This document shows positions 34,198-43,514 of a DNA stretch of 64,000 bases, in pieces. Made by a program: the position numbers and the translations under genes. Source of the stretch: Rhizobium terrae (GTDB lineage Bacteria > Pseudomonadota > Alphaproteobacteria > Rhizobiales > Rhizobiaceae); the NCBI RefSeq assembly GCF_003425685.1, contig NZ_QJKM01000006.1, forward strand, positions 343,551 through 407,550, given 5' to 3'. The notes beneath the pieces were generated by a model. It worked only from the letters and a program-made list of their open reading frames with translations. It had not been told where the DNA came from and made no database searches. The stretch's first letter is position 1. Each line of letters begins with the position of its first letter.

Positions 34198-35039
34198 AAG
34201 CCGAGCCAGACGCGTACGGGATGCGCAGGATCGGCGATCAGCTTCAAGGCAAGCGCCAGGCAGGAAAGGACAAGCAGCGGCTTGATCAGCTTGGCGCCGT
34301 TCTTCATCGCCAGCCGCGAGCCGATCTGGGCACCGAGGAACTGACCGACGCCCATCAGAAGCCCGATCTTCCAGAGCACCGAGCCGGTTGCCGCAAAGGC
34401 GAGGAAGGAACCGAAATTGGAGCCGAGATTGATAAGCTTGGTGTGAGCCGTCGCCTTCAACATGCCGAAACCCGCGAGCAGGACGAAGCCCAGCATGTAG
34501 AAAGAGCCGGCGCCCGGTCCGAACACGCCGTCGTAAAGTCCGATCAGCGGCACGATGGTCAGTCCGAACAGGAGAGGCGTCACCCTGCGGTGACTGTCGA
34601 CATCGTTGAGGTTCGGCTTCAAGGTGAAGAATATGGCGATCGCGATCAGCAGGAAGGGGATCGCGGCCGCCAGAAACGTCGCCGGAACCATGGAGGCGAG
34701 GAAAGCGCCGATCGCGCCGCCGATCAGGGCCACGCCGGCCATGGGCAATTGGCTTTTGAGATTCACATGTCCGCGTCGGGCATAGGCGATCGTTGCCGAC
34801 GCCGCGCCGAACTGCGACTGCAGCTTGTTGGTGGCAAGCGCCTCCAGTGGCGGAATACCGGCGATCAGCATGGCTGGGATGGCGATGAGGCCACCGCCGC
34901 CTGCGATGGAATCAACGAAGCCGGCGAAGAAAGCGGCAAGCAGGAGAAGCAGGACGAGATGGGTGGCGAGATCATGCAAGGGAGAAAACTCGGTAAGCGT
35001 CAGGTCACGCTCACGTAAAGCGCGGGGTGCTTCTCGCAC
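34194..35039 (-). CDS. TSUP-family permease (TauE/SafE, YfcA-like)
   Basis: 281 residues with about eight transmembrane helices in two repeats. The family motif is [32 protein letters not shown], with its repeat [20 protein letters not shown] proteins export sulfite, sulfonates or other small organic anions; the substrate here is unknown. The start is uncertain: GTG 35039 has AGGACAG upstream, and TTG 34976 is an alternative nearer the first helix. It converges on cobP and is divergent from the nucleoside hydrolase gene. Confidence 0.8.
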   Translation of the reverse strand: MREAPRALRERDLTLTEFSPLHDLATHLVLLLLLAAFFAGFVDSIAGGGGLIAIPAMLIAGIPPLEALATNKLQSQFGAASATIAYARRGHVNLKSQLPMAGVALIGGAIGAFLASMVPATFLAAAIPFLLIAIAIFFTLKPNLNDVDSHRRVTPLLFGLTIVPLIGLYDGVFGPGAGSFYMLGFVLLAGFGMLKATAHTKLINLGSNFGSFLAFAATGSVLWKIGLLMGVGQFLGAQIGSRLAMKNGAKLIKPLLVLSCLALALKLIADPAHPVRVWLGF

Positions 35040-35161
35040 CGAACTGTCCTGGCCGCAACCGTTTGCTTTGATCGGCAGCCATGTCGCTTCCGGGATTGCA
35101 CATGCGGTGTTTGGCGCTATTGTGCGCGGCTTTCAAAAGAACCGATACAGGGATGAAGCTG

Positions 35162-36133
35162 ATGCACAAGGTCATTTTCGACACGGATCCCGGCGTTGAC
35201 GACGCCATGGCGCTGCTCTTCCTGCACCGTCACCCGGAAGTCGATCTCTTGGGCGTGACGACGGTCTTCGGCAACGTGGCCGTCGATCTCACCACCCGCA
35301 ACGCGCAGTTCCTGCATCGGGAATGGAAAATCCCCGCGCCGATCGCCAAGGGAGCCGGCGAGACCATCGATCCGTCGCGCCGCGATGATCGTGCGGCTTC
35401 CGTGGTGCACGGCGCCGACGGGCTTGGCAATATCGGCGTGCCGGAAGCAATCGACTGGCCGCTCGACCCCCGCCCCGCCCACGAATTCATCATCGATACC
35501 GTGCGTGCTCATCCCGGCGAGGTGACGCTGGTGGCCGTTGGGCGCATGACCAACCTTGCACTGGCCGTGAAGGCCGACCCCGAGCTTGCCGGTCTCGTCA
35601 AGGACGTCATCGTCATGGGCGGCGCCTTCGACGTCAACGGCAACGTGACGCCGGCGGCGGAAGCCAATATACATGGCGATCCGGAGGCGGCCGACCTCGT
35701 CTTCATCACGCCGTGGAAGGTGACGATCGTCGGTCTCGACGTGACGATGAAGACCATCATGTCCGCAGACTATCTGGCCGAAATGGTCGAGGCCGGCGAT
35801 CAGCCGGTCAAGCTGCTCTCGGATCTTTCTCAATATTATATCGACTTCTACAGGAGCCGGGTCGGCATAGCCGGGATGGCGGTGCATGACAGCACGGCCT
35901 GCGTCTACCTCGTCCGTCCCGATCTCTTCACGGTGCGCAGCGGGCCGGTCAGGGTCGTCTGCGGCGGGCTTGCCGACGGCGGGACGATTCAGGCGCCCGA
36001 CCGCGGCCGCAGGTTCGTCGGCACGCCCTGGGACGGCCAGCCGAGCCAATGGGCCTGCACCGGGGTCGAGGCCGAAAGGGTGCTTGAGGTGATCCGGGCA
36101 GCCATCGTTGAAAGCCAGGCAATCCCGGCGTAA
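35162..36133 (+). CDS. Inosine/uridine-preferring nucleoside hydrolase
   Basis: 323 residues. The calcium-binding N-terminal motif is FDTDPGVDDAMAL (6-18), followed by VTTVFGNVAVDLTTRN, VMGGAFDVNGNVTPAAEANI and HDSTACVYLVRPDLF, all nucleoside hydrolase signatures. It cleaves the N-glycosidic bond of ribonucleosides to base plus ribose. ATG 35162 has AGGG at 9-nt spacing; ATG 35153 is too close to that site. It stands alone. Confidence 0.85.
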   Translation: MHKVIFDTDPGVDDAMALLFLHRHPEVDLLGVTTVFGNVAVDLTTRNAQFLHREWKIPAPIAKGAGETIDPSRRDDRAASVVHGADGLGNIGVPEAIDWPLDPRPAHEFIIDTVRAHPGEVTLVAVGRMTNLALAVKADPELAGLVKDVIVMGGAFDVNGNVTPAAEANIHGDPEAADLVFITPWKVTIVGLDVTMKTIMSADYLAEMVEAGDQPVKLLSDLSQYYIDFYRSRVGIAGMAVHDSTACVYLVRPDLFTVRSGPVRVVCGGLADGGTIQAPDRGRRFVGTPWDGQPSQWACTGVEAERVLEVIRAAIVESQAIPA

Positions 36134-36321
36134 AGAGCCCTGATCCTTCGCTCCGGGACTGCGGTTCGGGACATCTGACAAGGGGCGGCACGCGGCGGGC
36201 AATTGCTGTTTGGGCAACAGTTCGCACGCAAATTTTTGCCCGAGAACACGAGGCCATTGGCATTTGAGATCGATTTGCCTATGTGGAACCTTGATTTTGA
36301 TATTCTCTAGAGGACATGGGC

Positions 36322-36600
36322 GTGACTGCTACATTCGACAAAGTTGCCGACATCATCGCTGAGACCAGCGAAATCGATCGCGAGACGATCACGCCGGAAA
36401 GCCATACGATCGATGATCTCGGCATCGACAGCCTGGACTTCCTGGACATCGTCTTCGCGATCGACAAGGAATTCGGCATCAAGATCCCGCTGGAACAGTG
36501 GACGCAGGAAGTGAACGAAGGCAAGGTTTCGACCGAGGAATATTTCGTTCTGAAAAACCTCTGCGCAAAGATCGACGAGCTGAGGGCGGCGAAGGGCTGA
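36322..36600 (+). CDS. acpXL: Acyl carrier protein AcpXL
   Basis: 92 residues from GTG 36322, the length known for AcpXL of rhizobia. The phosphopantetheine serine is Ser37 in LGIDSLDF. AcpXL carries the 27-hydroxyoctacosanoic (C28) or related very-long acyl chain that is placed on lipid A. An ATG at 36316 is in frame, but GAGG is 7 nt from the GTG and only 2 nt from that ATG, and known AcpXL proteins begin MTATFDK. It is the first gene of a six-gene rightward cluster ending in lpxXL. Confidence 0.92.
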
Positions 36601-36629
36601 TCGTCGCTGATCGCCCGGCCGGCAATTTC

Positions 36630-37103
36630 ATGCTGCTCGAATACTTCCAGATGATCGATCGCGTCGAAGCGGTCGATCTCGGGACAAAGGTCTTGAAGGC
36701 GCGATCTGTCGTGCCGTCGAAGAGCCCGGTCTTTGAAGGCCATTTCCCCGGCATGCCGCTGGTGCCGGGCGTGCTTCTGATCGAAACCATGGCGCAGGCC
36801 TCCGGCTTCCTCGTACTGGCGGCCACCGATTTTGCCGCCATGCCCTTCCTGATGTCGGTCGACGGAGCCAAGATGCGCACCTTCGTGGAGCCGGATGCCG
36901 TGCTCGACATCGAGGCATTCCTGGAGCACGAAGGGTCGGGTTATGCCGTCACCAAGGCAAAGATATCGAGCGCCGGCAAGAAGGTTTGCGACGCCCAGCT
37001 GAAGCTGCGGACCATGCCATTCAGCGATATTCCGCTGGCGCCGATCGTCCGCAAGCGCGCCGAGGAAGTCGGCCTTATGGACGCGATTGCCGCAAGCGCC
37101 TAA
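36630..37103 (+). CDS. fabZXL: 3-hydroxyacyl-ACP dehydratase (FabZ-like) of the AcpXL system
   Basis: 157 residues with a hot-dog fold. FEGHFPGMPLVPGVLLIETMAQ holds the catalytic His and the Glu of FabZ-type dehydratases. It removes water from 3-hydroxyacyl-AcpXL during elongation of the very-long chain. ATG 36630 lies 29 nt after the acpXL stop, with no strong ribosome-binding site. Position between acpXL and the two ketosynthase genes matches other rhizobia. Confidence 0.88.
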   Translation: MLLEYFQMIDRVEAVDLGTKVLKARSVVPSKSPVFEGHFPGMPLVPGVLLIETMAQASGFLVLAATDFAAMPFLMSVDGAKMRTFVEPDAVLDIEAFLEHEGSGYAVTKAKISSAGKKVCDAQLKLRTMPFSDIPLAPIVRKRAEEVGLMDAIAASA

Positions 37104-37142
37104 AACCGGTCCGGAGAATCCGGTGGGTATCAAGAGGACATG

Positions 37143-38342
37143 ATGAAATCTGACAATGACGTCGTGATTACCGGCATCGGCATCGTCACCTGCCAGGGCG
37201 TAGGCAAGGAGCCGCACGTGGCGCTGCTGTCGGCTGCCGACGCGGGTGCACCGAAGGTCGAAACCGAGCGTTTCAAGCCCTATCCGGTCCATCCGATGCC
37301 GGAGATCGACTGGTCGGCGCAGATCGCCAAGCGCGGTGATCAACGGCAGATGGAGAACTGGCAGCGGCTCGGCGTGTTTTCCGCCGGTCTGGCGCTGGAC
37401 GATGCGGGACTAAAGACGGATGCGGAAGCCTGCGCCTCGATGGACATGATCGTCGCGGCGGGCGGCGGCGAGCGCGACATCAAGGTCGATTCACTGATCG
37501 TCGACGAGGCGCTGAAGCGCAACGACCGCGAGATGCTCTTGAACGAGAAGCTGACGACGGAACTGCGCCCGACGCTGTTCCTCGCCCAGCTTTCCAACCT
37601 CGTCGCCGGCAATATCTCGATCGTCCACAAGGTCACCGGCTCTTCGCGCACCTTCATGGGCGAGGAGGCGGCGGGTATTTCCGCCGTCGAGACCGCCTTC
37701 CACCGCATCAAGTCCGGCCAGTCCACCCACAGCCTCGTCGGCGGCGCCTTCGTTGCGGAACGCGCAGACATTATCCTGCTGGTCGAAGGCATCCGCGCCC
37801 ATGCGACGGGCGGGTGGCATCCACTCTGGTCCCGTTCGCCGCATAATGGGGGCGGCATGATCATGGGTTCGGTCGGGGCGTTTCTCATCCTGGAGTCGCG
37901 CGCGCATGCGCAAGCCCGAGATGCGCATGCCTATGCCACGATCGATGCGATCGAAGGCGACCGCGGCAACCGCGACGAGGGCCGTCTGGAAAAGCGGCTC
38001 GCACGTCTTGCCGCGCATGCATCCGGCATTTCGAAATCCGATACGGTCGTTTTCTCCGGCGCAAGCGGCCTCGTGGACCTCGCTGCCCGCGAAAAGTCGG
38101 TGCTGGAAGAACAATTCGCCGGGGCCGCGATCCGCGGTTACGGCGGCGTGACGGGCCACGGCATGGAAGCACAGTTCCCGCTCGGGCTGGCGCTTGCCGC
38201 GCTCGCCTTGGACGGGGCTGCCCGCGTGCCTGCGTTCGATGCTGAGAACGAAAAGCCGATGACGGCTGCGGCGAAACACGCCGTGGTGACGACGGTCGGT
38301 TACACGCGCGGCGAGGGCCTTGCGGTCCTGTCTGCCGCGTAA
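37143..38342 (+). CDS. fabF2XL: Ketosynthase-like protein lacking the catalytic Cys (FabF2XL, chain-length-factor-like)
   Basis: 399 residues, thiolase fold. Where beta-ketoacyl-ACP synthases have T-A-C-A-T-G, this protein reads G-E-E-A-A-G, so the nucleophile Cys is Glu175. The first active-site His (NAHGTST) is also gone (SGASGLVD), while the second is kept (VTGHGMEAQ). This is the pattern of a KS-beta/chain-length factor, which pairs with an active KS-alpha; the next gene has all three catalytic residues. A chain-length role fits a pathway that builds C26-C30 acids. AGAGG lies 5 nt before ATG 37143; ATG 37140 is an alternative. Confidence 0.85.
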   Translation: MKSDNDVVITGIGIVTCQGVGKEPHVALLSAADAGAPKVETERFKPYPVHPMPEIDWSAQIAKRGDQRQMENWQRLGVFSAGLALDDAGLKTDAEACASMDMIVAAGGGERDIKVDSLIVDEALKRNDREMLLNEKLTTELRPTLFLAQLSNLVAGNISIVHKVTGSSRTFMGEEAAGISAVETAFHRIKSGQSTHSLVGGAFVAERADIILLVEGIRAHATGGWHPLWSRSPHNGGGMIMGSVGAFLILESRAHAQARDAHAYATIDAIEGDRGNRDEGRLEKRLARLAAHASGISKSDTVVFSGASGLVDLAAREKSVLEEQFAGAAIRGYGGVTGHGMEAQFPLGLALAALALDGAARVPAFDAENEKPMTAAAKHAVVTTVGYTRGEGLAVLSAA

Positions 38343-38352
38343 GGAGATTTTG

Positions 38353-39639
38353 ATGAGCGACAACCGCTTCAAGGATCATCTCGGCCGGCCGATCGTGGCG
38401 GTCACCGGCATGGGCGTCATCACCTCGCTCGGCCAAGGGCTTGCCGACAACTGGGCCGCGCTGACCTCCGGCACGTCCGGCATTCACAAGATCACCCGCT
38501 TTCCGACCGAGGGCCTGTCGACCCGCATTGCCGGCACGGTGGATTTCATCACGGTGCCTGCCAACAATTCCGTCGAGCGCTCCTTCGCGTTCGCCCGCGA
38601 AACCACGAGGGAGGCGCTGGCGCAGGCTGGGCTTTCCGGCGATTTCGATGGTCCGTTATTCCTCGCCGCACCGCCGGTCGAGCCGGAATGGAGCGACCGT
38701 TTCGCGCTTGCCGACCGCGCGCCGCCATCGCAGGTCGAAGGCGATGCCTATGACCGCTTCCTGGCGGCCATGCGCGAGCGTCCCGATCCCGTCTTCCTCG
38801 AAGCCGTGCAGTTCGGTTCGATCTCCGAACGCCTCGCCGACACCTTTGGCACACGTGGATTGCCGGTGACGCTGTCGACGGCCTGCGCCTCCGGCGTCAC
38901 GGCGATCCAGCTCGGCGTCGAGGCGATCCGCCAGGGTCGCACGGATCGTGCGCTGACGGTTGCGACCGACGGTTCGGTCAGTGCCGAGGCGCTGATCCGC
39001 TTCTCGCTGCTGTCTGCGCTTTCCACTCAGAACGACCCGCCGGAAAAGGCCTCCAAGCCGTTCAGCAAGGATCGTGACGGTTTTGTCATCGCCGAAGGGG
39101 CGGCGACGCTGGTGCTCGAATCGCTCGAATCGGCGATCGCCCGCGGCGCGAAAATTTTAGGCATCATGAAGGGTTGCGGCGAAAAGGCCGACCATTTTCA
39201 CCGTACCCGCTCGTCGCCGGACGGAGGACCTGCGATCGCCACGATCCATGCGGCGCTTGCGGATGCCGGCGTGGACGAAAGCGGCATCGGCTACATCAAC
39301 GCGCATGGCACATCCACGCCCGAAAACGACAAGATGGAATATGGCGCGATGCTGGCCGTCTTCGGCGACCGATTGAAGGAAATTCCGGTTTCCTCCAACA
39401 AGTCGATGATCGGCCATACGCTGACCGCGGCCGGCGCCGTGGAAGCGGTTTTCTCGATCCAGACGATGCTGACCGGCACCCTGCCGCCGACCATCAACCA
39501 TACCAATCCTGATCCGACGATCATGCTCGACGTAGTGCCGAACAAGAAGCGGGACGGGCAGCCGAAGGCGGTGCTTTCCAATTCATTCGGTTTCGGCGGA
39601 CAGAACGCTAGCCTTGTCATGACGCTGGAACCGGCGTAA
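38353..39639 (+). CDS. fabF1XL: Beta-ketoacyl-ACP synthase (FabF1XL), catalytically intact
   Basis: 428 residues. The catalytic triad is complete: Cys178 in LSTACASG, His in YINAHGTSTPEND and His in SMIGHTLTAAGAVEA, with the C-terminal NSFGFGGQNASLV. It condenses malonyl units onto the growing acyl-AcpXL chain. AAGGAG lies 9 nt before ATG 38353. It starts 10 nt after the stop of the Cys-less ketosynthase, an arrangement that favours a heterodimer. Confidence 0.9.
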   Translation: MSDNRFKDHLGRPIVAVTGMGVITSLGQGLADNWAALTSGTSGIHKITRFPTEGLSTRIAGTVDFITVPANNSVERSFAFARETTREALAQAGLSGDFDGPLFLAAPPVEPEWSDRFALADRAPPSQVEGDAYDRFLAAMRERPDPVFLEAVQFGSISERLADTFGTRGLPVTLSTACASGVTAIQLGVEAIRQGRTDRALTVATDGSVSAEALIRFSLLSALSTQNDPPEKASKPFSKDRDGFVIAEGAATLVLESLESAIARGAKILGIMKGCGEKADHFHRTRSSPDGGPAIATIHAALADAGVDESGIGYINAHGTSTPENDKMEYGAMLAVFGDRLKEIPVSSNKSMIGHTLTAAGAVEAVFSIQTMLTGTLPPTINHTNPDPTIMLDVVPNKKRDGQPKAVLSNSFGFGGQNASLVMTLEPA

Positions 39640-39664
39640 GGCCAGCGCCATTGATCGGGACGTC

Positions 39665-39741
39665 ATCCTCGGCCTTGTGCCGAGGATCTACCAACGTCGG
39701 TTAAATGAAAGTTAGCAGATGCTCGGGACAAGCCCGAGCAT
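39665..39741. repeat. Dispersed palindromic repeat with two hairpins
   Basis: Hairpin one is ATCCTCGG-N7-CCGAGGAT (39665-39687) and hairpin two is ATGCTCGGG-N5-CCCGAGCAT (39719-39741). The ends GTCATCCTCGG and CGAGCATGACG resemble a short repeat family I recall as abundant between genes in Rhizobium, Agrobacterium and Caulobacter. It lies between the ketosynthase and dehydrogenase genes of the lipid A cluster and may affect mRNA stability there. Confidence 0.75.
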
Positions 39742-39802
39742 GACGGCGGGGCTGTGGCGAGGTCCTCGTCAGCTTGGTGGATCTGGAAGGAAATATAAAA
39801 TC

Positions 39803-40831
39803 ATGCGCGCTCTGCAATTGATCGACGACCGCAAGCTCGAGGCGGTGGATATTCCGGAGCCCGAGGCGCCGGGTCCGGGCGAGGTGACGCTGCGTGTCAA
39901 GGCGGTTGCGCTCAATCACATCGACGTCTGGGGCTGGCGCGGCATGGCATTCGCAAAGCGCAAGATGCCGCTGACGATCGGCGCGGAAGCTTCCGGCGTC
40001 GTGGAAGCGATCGGCCCGGGCGTTTCCAATGTGCTGCCCGGCCAGCTCGTGTCGATCTACGGTGCGCGCACCTGTGGCCTCTGCAAGCCCTGCCGCGAGA
40101 AGCGCGACAATCTCTGCGAACACGTCTCCGGCGTGCACGGCTTCCATCTTGACGGTTTTGCGCAGGAAAAGGCCAACCTGCCGGCCCGTCTGCTGGTTCC
40201 GGCTCCGCCGGGCGTCGATGCAGTGGCCGCAGCCCTTGCACCGGTCACGTTCGGCACTGTCGAGCACATGCTGTTCGACAATGCCAAGCTGCAGCCGGGC
40301 GAAACCATTCTCGTGCATGCCGGCGGCTCCGGCATCGGCACGGCGGCCATCCAGCTCGCCAAGAAGATGGGCTGCACCGTCATCACGACGGTCGGTTCCG
40401 ACGACAAGATCGAGAAGGCCAAGGCGCTCGGCGCCGATCACGTCATCAACTACCGCACCGACCGTTTCGAGGGCGTCGTCCGCAAGCTCACCAGGAAGAA
40501 GGGTGTCGACGTGGTCTTCGAACATGTCGGCAAGGATACCTGGGCCGGTTCGATGCTCTGCATGAAGCGCGGCGGTCGTCTCGTCACCTGCGGCTCCACG
40601 TCCGGCGTCTCCACCGAGATGAACCTGATGATGCTTTTCCAGCAGCAATTGAAGCTGCTCGGCTCCTTCGGCTGCCGGATGGAGAATATGGCGGACGCGA
40701 TGCAGAAGATGGCGCAAGGCATCGTCCATCCGGTCATCGATACGGAAGTCACCTTCGACGAGATCGACAAGGCCCTGGAACGGATGGAAGGCCGGCAGAT
40801 CTTCGGCAAGATCATCCTGCGCATGGACTGA
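39803..40831 (+). CDS. Zinc-binding alcohol dehydrogenase-like reductase of the AcpXL cluster
   Basis: 342 residues, medium-chain dehydrogenase/reductase. The structural zinc site is CGLCKPCREKRDNLC, the nucleotide motif is HAGGSGIGTAAIQLAKKMG, and it begins with a GroES-like domain. In the rhizobial lipid A cluster this gene (adh2XL) sits between fabF1XL and lpxXL and probably supplies an enoyl- or keto-reduction step, though its substrate is not proved. GGAAGG lies about 11 nt before ATG 39803. lpxXL follows after 10 nt. Confidence 0.85.
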   Translation: MRALQLIDDRKLEAVDIPEPEAPGPGEVTLRVKAVALNHIDVWGWRGMAFAKRKMPLTIGAEASGVVEAIGPGVSNVLPGQLVSIYGARTCGLCKPCREKRDNLCEHVSGVHGFHLDGFAQEKANLPARLLVPAPPGVDAVAAALAPVTFGTVEHMLFDNAKLQPGETILVHAGGSGIGTAAIQLAKKMGCTVITTVGSDDKIEKAKALGADHVINYRTDRFEGVVRKLTRKKGVDVVFEHVGKDTWAGSMLCMKRGGRLVTCGSTSGVSTEMNLMMLFQQQLKLLGSFGCRMENMADAMQKMAQGIVHPVIDTEVTFDEIDKALERMEGRQIFGKIILRMD

Positions 40832-40841
40832 GGTTATCCCG

Positions 40842-41771
40842 GTGAAGATGTTCATCACCCGGATCGTGCTTTCGCTGCGGAATTTCCAGCAATGGCTGGT
40901 GGCGCAGCTTGCTTTCGGCCTGCTCAATTTCCTGAAGATATTCCCGGCCGATCCGGCAATCCGCTTTGCCGACCGCATGGCGCGCCGCATCGGCCCGAAG
41001 CTTGGCCGTCACAAGCTGATGCTGGTCAACCTGCGCAACGCCTATCCGGAAAAGACGGACGAGGAACTGGAGGAGATCGCCGTCGCGAGCTGGGGCCATA
41101 TGGGGCGGCTCGCCGCCGAATACGTCTTCCTCGACAGGCTTTTCGACTTTGACCCCGAGCGGACCGGGCCGGGCAGGGTGGAGGTCTCCGGCATCCCGAT
41201 CTTCGTCGATCTGCGCGACAACCCCCGTCCATTCATCGTCTTCACCGCCCATACCGGCAATTTCGAACTGCTGCCGGTGGCCGGCAAGGCGTTCGGCCTG
41301 GAGGTCATGGTGATGTTCCGGCCTCCGAACAACCCCTATATCGCCCGGAAGATTTTCGATTTCCGGGCTAGCCGCATGGGTCAGCTCGTACCCTCGCACG
41401 CCGGCTCCTCCTTCGCGCTGGCGCGCAGATTGGAAGAAGGGGGCGGCGTCGGCGTGCTGGTCGACCAGAAATTCCGGAAAGGTCTTCAGACCTCTTTTTT
41501 CGGACGCCCCGTACAGACCAATCCGCTGCTGGCCAAGCTCGTCCGGCAGTTCAACGCGGAAGTCTATCCAGCCCGCTGCATTCGCTTGCCCGGTAACCGC
41601 TATCGCCTAGAGATCGAACCCAAGATCGAACTGCCGCGCGATGCCAAGGGCAATATCGACGTTCAGGCGACGGGTCAGATCCTGAACGACAAGGTGGAGA
41701 GCTGGGTGCGGGAATATCCGGAGCAATGGCTCTGGTATCACGACCGCTGGCATATCAAACGCTACCTGTAG
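40842..41771 (+). CDS. lpxXL: Lipid A very-long-chain acyltransferase LpxXL
   Basis: 309 residues, HtrB/LpxL superfamily. The catalytic H-x4-D/E motif is His137-TGNF-Glu142. An N-terminal hydrophobic segment anchors it to the inner membrane, and the C-terminal EWVREYPEQWLWYHDRW-like segment is a family hallmark. It transfers the 27-hydroxyoctacosanoyl-type chain from AcpXL to lipid A. GTG 40842 is chosen because GAGG lies 8 nt before it; ATG 40848 is 14 nt away. Last gene of the cluster. Confidence 0.92.
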   Translation: MKMFITRIVLSLRNFQQWLVAQLAFGLLNFLKIFPADPAIRFADRMARRIGPKLGRHKLMLVNLRNAYPEKTDEELEEIAVASWGHMGRLAAEYVFLDRLFDFDPERTGPGRVEVSGIPIFVDLRDNPRPFIVFTAHTGNFELLPVAGKAFGLEVMVMFRPPNNPYIARKIFDFRASRMGQLVPSHAGSSFALARRLEEGGGVGVLVDQKFRKGLQTSFFGRPVQTNPLLAKLVRQFNAEVYPARCIRLPGNRYRLEIEPKIELPRDAKGNIDVQATGQILNDKVESWVREYPEQWLWYHDRWHIKRYL

Positions 41772-41953
41772 CGCCGCCTCATAAAATCTGATTACATCTC
41801 GGGATTGTAGAGCCGAAATTTACGTTAAGTCATCGGCCACAAATTGGGTCCGATTTTGTAAAAAGAATTAATGTGAATCGGGTTTCATTGCGGAGGCACG
41901 GTCCTTGGGAAGGATCGCCGGCATGTCTCCGGCAAGCGGGAGAGGGTGGTCTT

Positions 41954-42667
41954 TTGGAAGCGCTGATCGATCTTTTCTGGTCCAAATATGCGGATTTGCG
42001 TCAGGCGGTCGAGCGCAACGACACGCCCGCGACCGCGGTGCTCGATCGCGAACTCGATCCGCTGCTGCTGGCGATTTTTTCGAGCCAGGGAAAGGATCCG
42101 GCAAGCATTCAGGCGCAGTTCCGGTTCGCTCTCGATCTTCTGAACGAGGAGGCCGACGACCGCGGTTGCGTACGCCGCAACGCACATCTGCTGCAGATGC
42201 TCGTCGAACGCTACGTGGCGCCCGAAACAGGAATACCGGCCAACCGGCGGCCTGATCCGGACCTAAGCGACAGTGCCGCGATTGCCGACGCGACAGCCGA
42301 CGGTTTTCTGGATGACGCCCTTCTCAACCGGCTCTCGGATCGTATCATGGTGATCGCGCCAGGTTACCGCATCTTCTACACCAACGAAACGAATGCCCGC
42401 CGCCTTGAACTGCCACGCGACGCGCTGATCGGCCGGCATTTCGCCGAGTTCATCGGCATTCACCGTTTCCGCAACGAGTTCAAGTCCAGCCTCGACCGCT
42501 GCTTCGACGGCGAGAGCATTTCGCTCACCTATGCCGACCAGGTCGACGGGCAGACAGTAGTCATCCGTTGCCGCATGTCGCCTTGCGTCTCGGGATCGTC
42601 GCAGCTGATCGGAGCGCTTCTCGTCATGCAAGAAACCGCCGACCGCCGGCGGCGGCCAGCCGCCTGA
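41954..42667 (+). CDS. PAS-domain protein without output domain
   Basis: 237 residues. A helical N-terminal part of about 110 residues is followed by a PAS domain (RIMVIAPGYRIFYTNETNARRLELPRDALIGRHFAEFIG...). No kinase, GGDEF or DNA-binding domain follows, so it senses without a visible output. TTG 41954 has GAGAGGG 7-8 nt upstream and removes an implausible 27-residue leader that begins with GTG 41873. Ligand and partner unknown. Confidence 0.7.
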   Translation: MEALIDLFWSKYADLRQAVERNDTPATAVLDRELDPLLLAIFSSQGKDPASIQAQFRFALDLLNEEADDRGCVRRNAHLLQMLVERYVAPETGIPANRRPDPDLSDSAAIADATADGFLDDALLNRLSDRIMVIAPGYRIFYTNETNARRLELPRDALIGRHFAEFIGIHRFRNEFKSSLDRCFDGESISLTYADQVDGQTVVIRCRMSPCVSGSSQLIGALLVMQETADRRRRPAA

Positions 42668-42671
42668 CCCT

Positions 42672-43028
42672 TTATTTGTCCGACCAGACAGCCAGCTCAT
42701 ACCCTTCCGGATCGGCGAAATGGAATCTCCGGCCGCCGGGGAAGGTGAAGATCGGCTTGACGATCCTGCCGCCCGCCTTCTCGACACGCATCAGCGCGTC
42801 CTCCAGATCATCGGCGAACAGAATGATCAGTGCGCCGCCCATGGCGGATATGTTCGTCGATTTGGCAAAGCCGCCTGTCAGGCGACCGTCCTGAAACTCG
42901 CAATAATCGGGACCGTAGTCGGTAAAGGTCCAGCGGAAGGCGGAGCCGTAAAACGCCTTGGCGCGCTCCACGTCGGCCACGTTGAATTCGATATAGTCGA
43001 TCTTGCGATCCGCGCCGCGATTTCCCAT
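42672..43028 (-). CDS. VOC-family (glyoxalase/bleomycin-resistance-like) protein
   Basis: 118 residues, one vicinal-oxygen-chelate domain: IDYIEFNVADVERAKAFYGSAF at the start and IFTFPGGRRFHFADPEGYELAVW at the end. Metal ligands fit Glu and His in these two strands. Reaction unknown. AGGAGG lies before the ATG. The SRPBCC gene ends 12 nt upstream on the same strand, so the two are probably co-transcribed. Confidence 0.85.
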   Translation of the reverse strand: MGNRGADRKIDYIEFNVADVERAKAFYGSAFRWTFTDYGPDYCEFQDGRLTGGFAKSTNISAMGGALIILFADDLEDALMRVEKAGGRIVKPIFTFPGGRRFHFADPEGYELAVWSDK

Positions 43029-43040
43029 CGAGGCCTCCTC

Positions 43041-43445
43041 TTATTTGTTTTCCAACAGGTCCTTCAGCGTCTTCAGATCCTTGGAGACATGGGCGGCGTC
43101 GGCTTCAAAGCCGGCGTCGTCCATGTCCGGACGCTTCAGGAGCATGAACGAGATTTCGGCCCCGTCGCCGTTTGCCACGACGCGCATCGAGTTCTCGACC
43201 GTGAGGCCGTTTGCCATCGTCACCGTGTGGTCGAGGATGCCGAAAGGATTTTTCTGCGAAAACCGCACGCGAATCTCGCCCAGCGGCCCACCATCGCCGA
43301 CCCAATCCTCGCCATCGGGCCTGAGGCCGCTTGCGAGGCCGGATGCCCATCGGACCATGTTTTCCGGCTGTGCGGCGAAGGCATAAACCTGCTGCCACGG
43401 CCTATTGATGCCGATATGAATGAAGCGTGCGGGAAGAATGGTCAT
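43041..43445 (-). CDS. SRPBCC-family (START-like) protein
   Basis: 134 residues with the helix-grip fold pattern: N-terminal strand ARFIHIGINRPWQQVYAFAAQPENMVRWASGL and a long C-terminal helix (HVSKDLKTLKDLLENK). Members bind hydrophobic ligands in a cavity; no reaction can be assigned. GGAGG lies just before the ATG. Precedes the VOC gene and follows the AraC-type gene on the same strand. Confidence 0.8.
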   Translation of the reverse strand: MTILPARFIHIGINRPWQQVYAFAAQPENMVRWASGLASGLRPDGEDWVGDGGPLGEIRVRFSQKNPFGILDHTVTMANGLTVENSMRVVANGDGAEISFMLLKRPDMDDAGFEADAAHVSKDLKTLKDLLENK

Positions 43446-43514
43446 GGAAAACCTCCATCGATTTTTTCCGAATCTAGCCTAAGTCGATCCGCGGCTCTTG
43501 AAGAAAACGGACAA

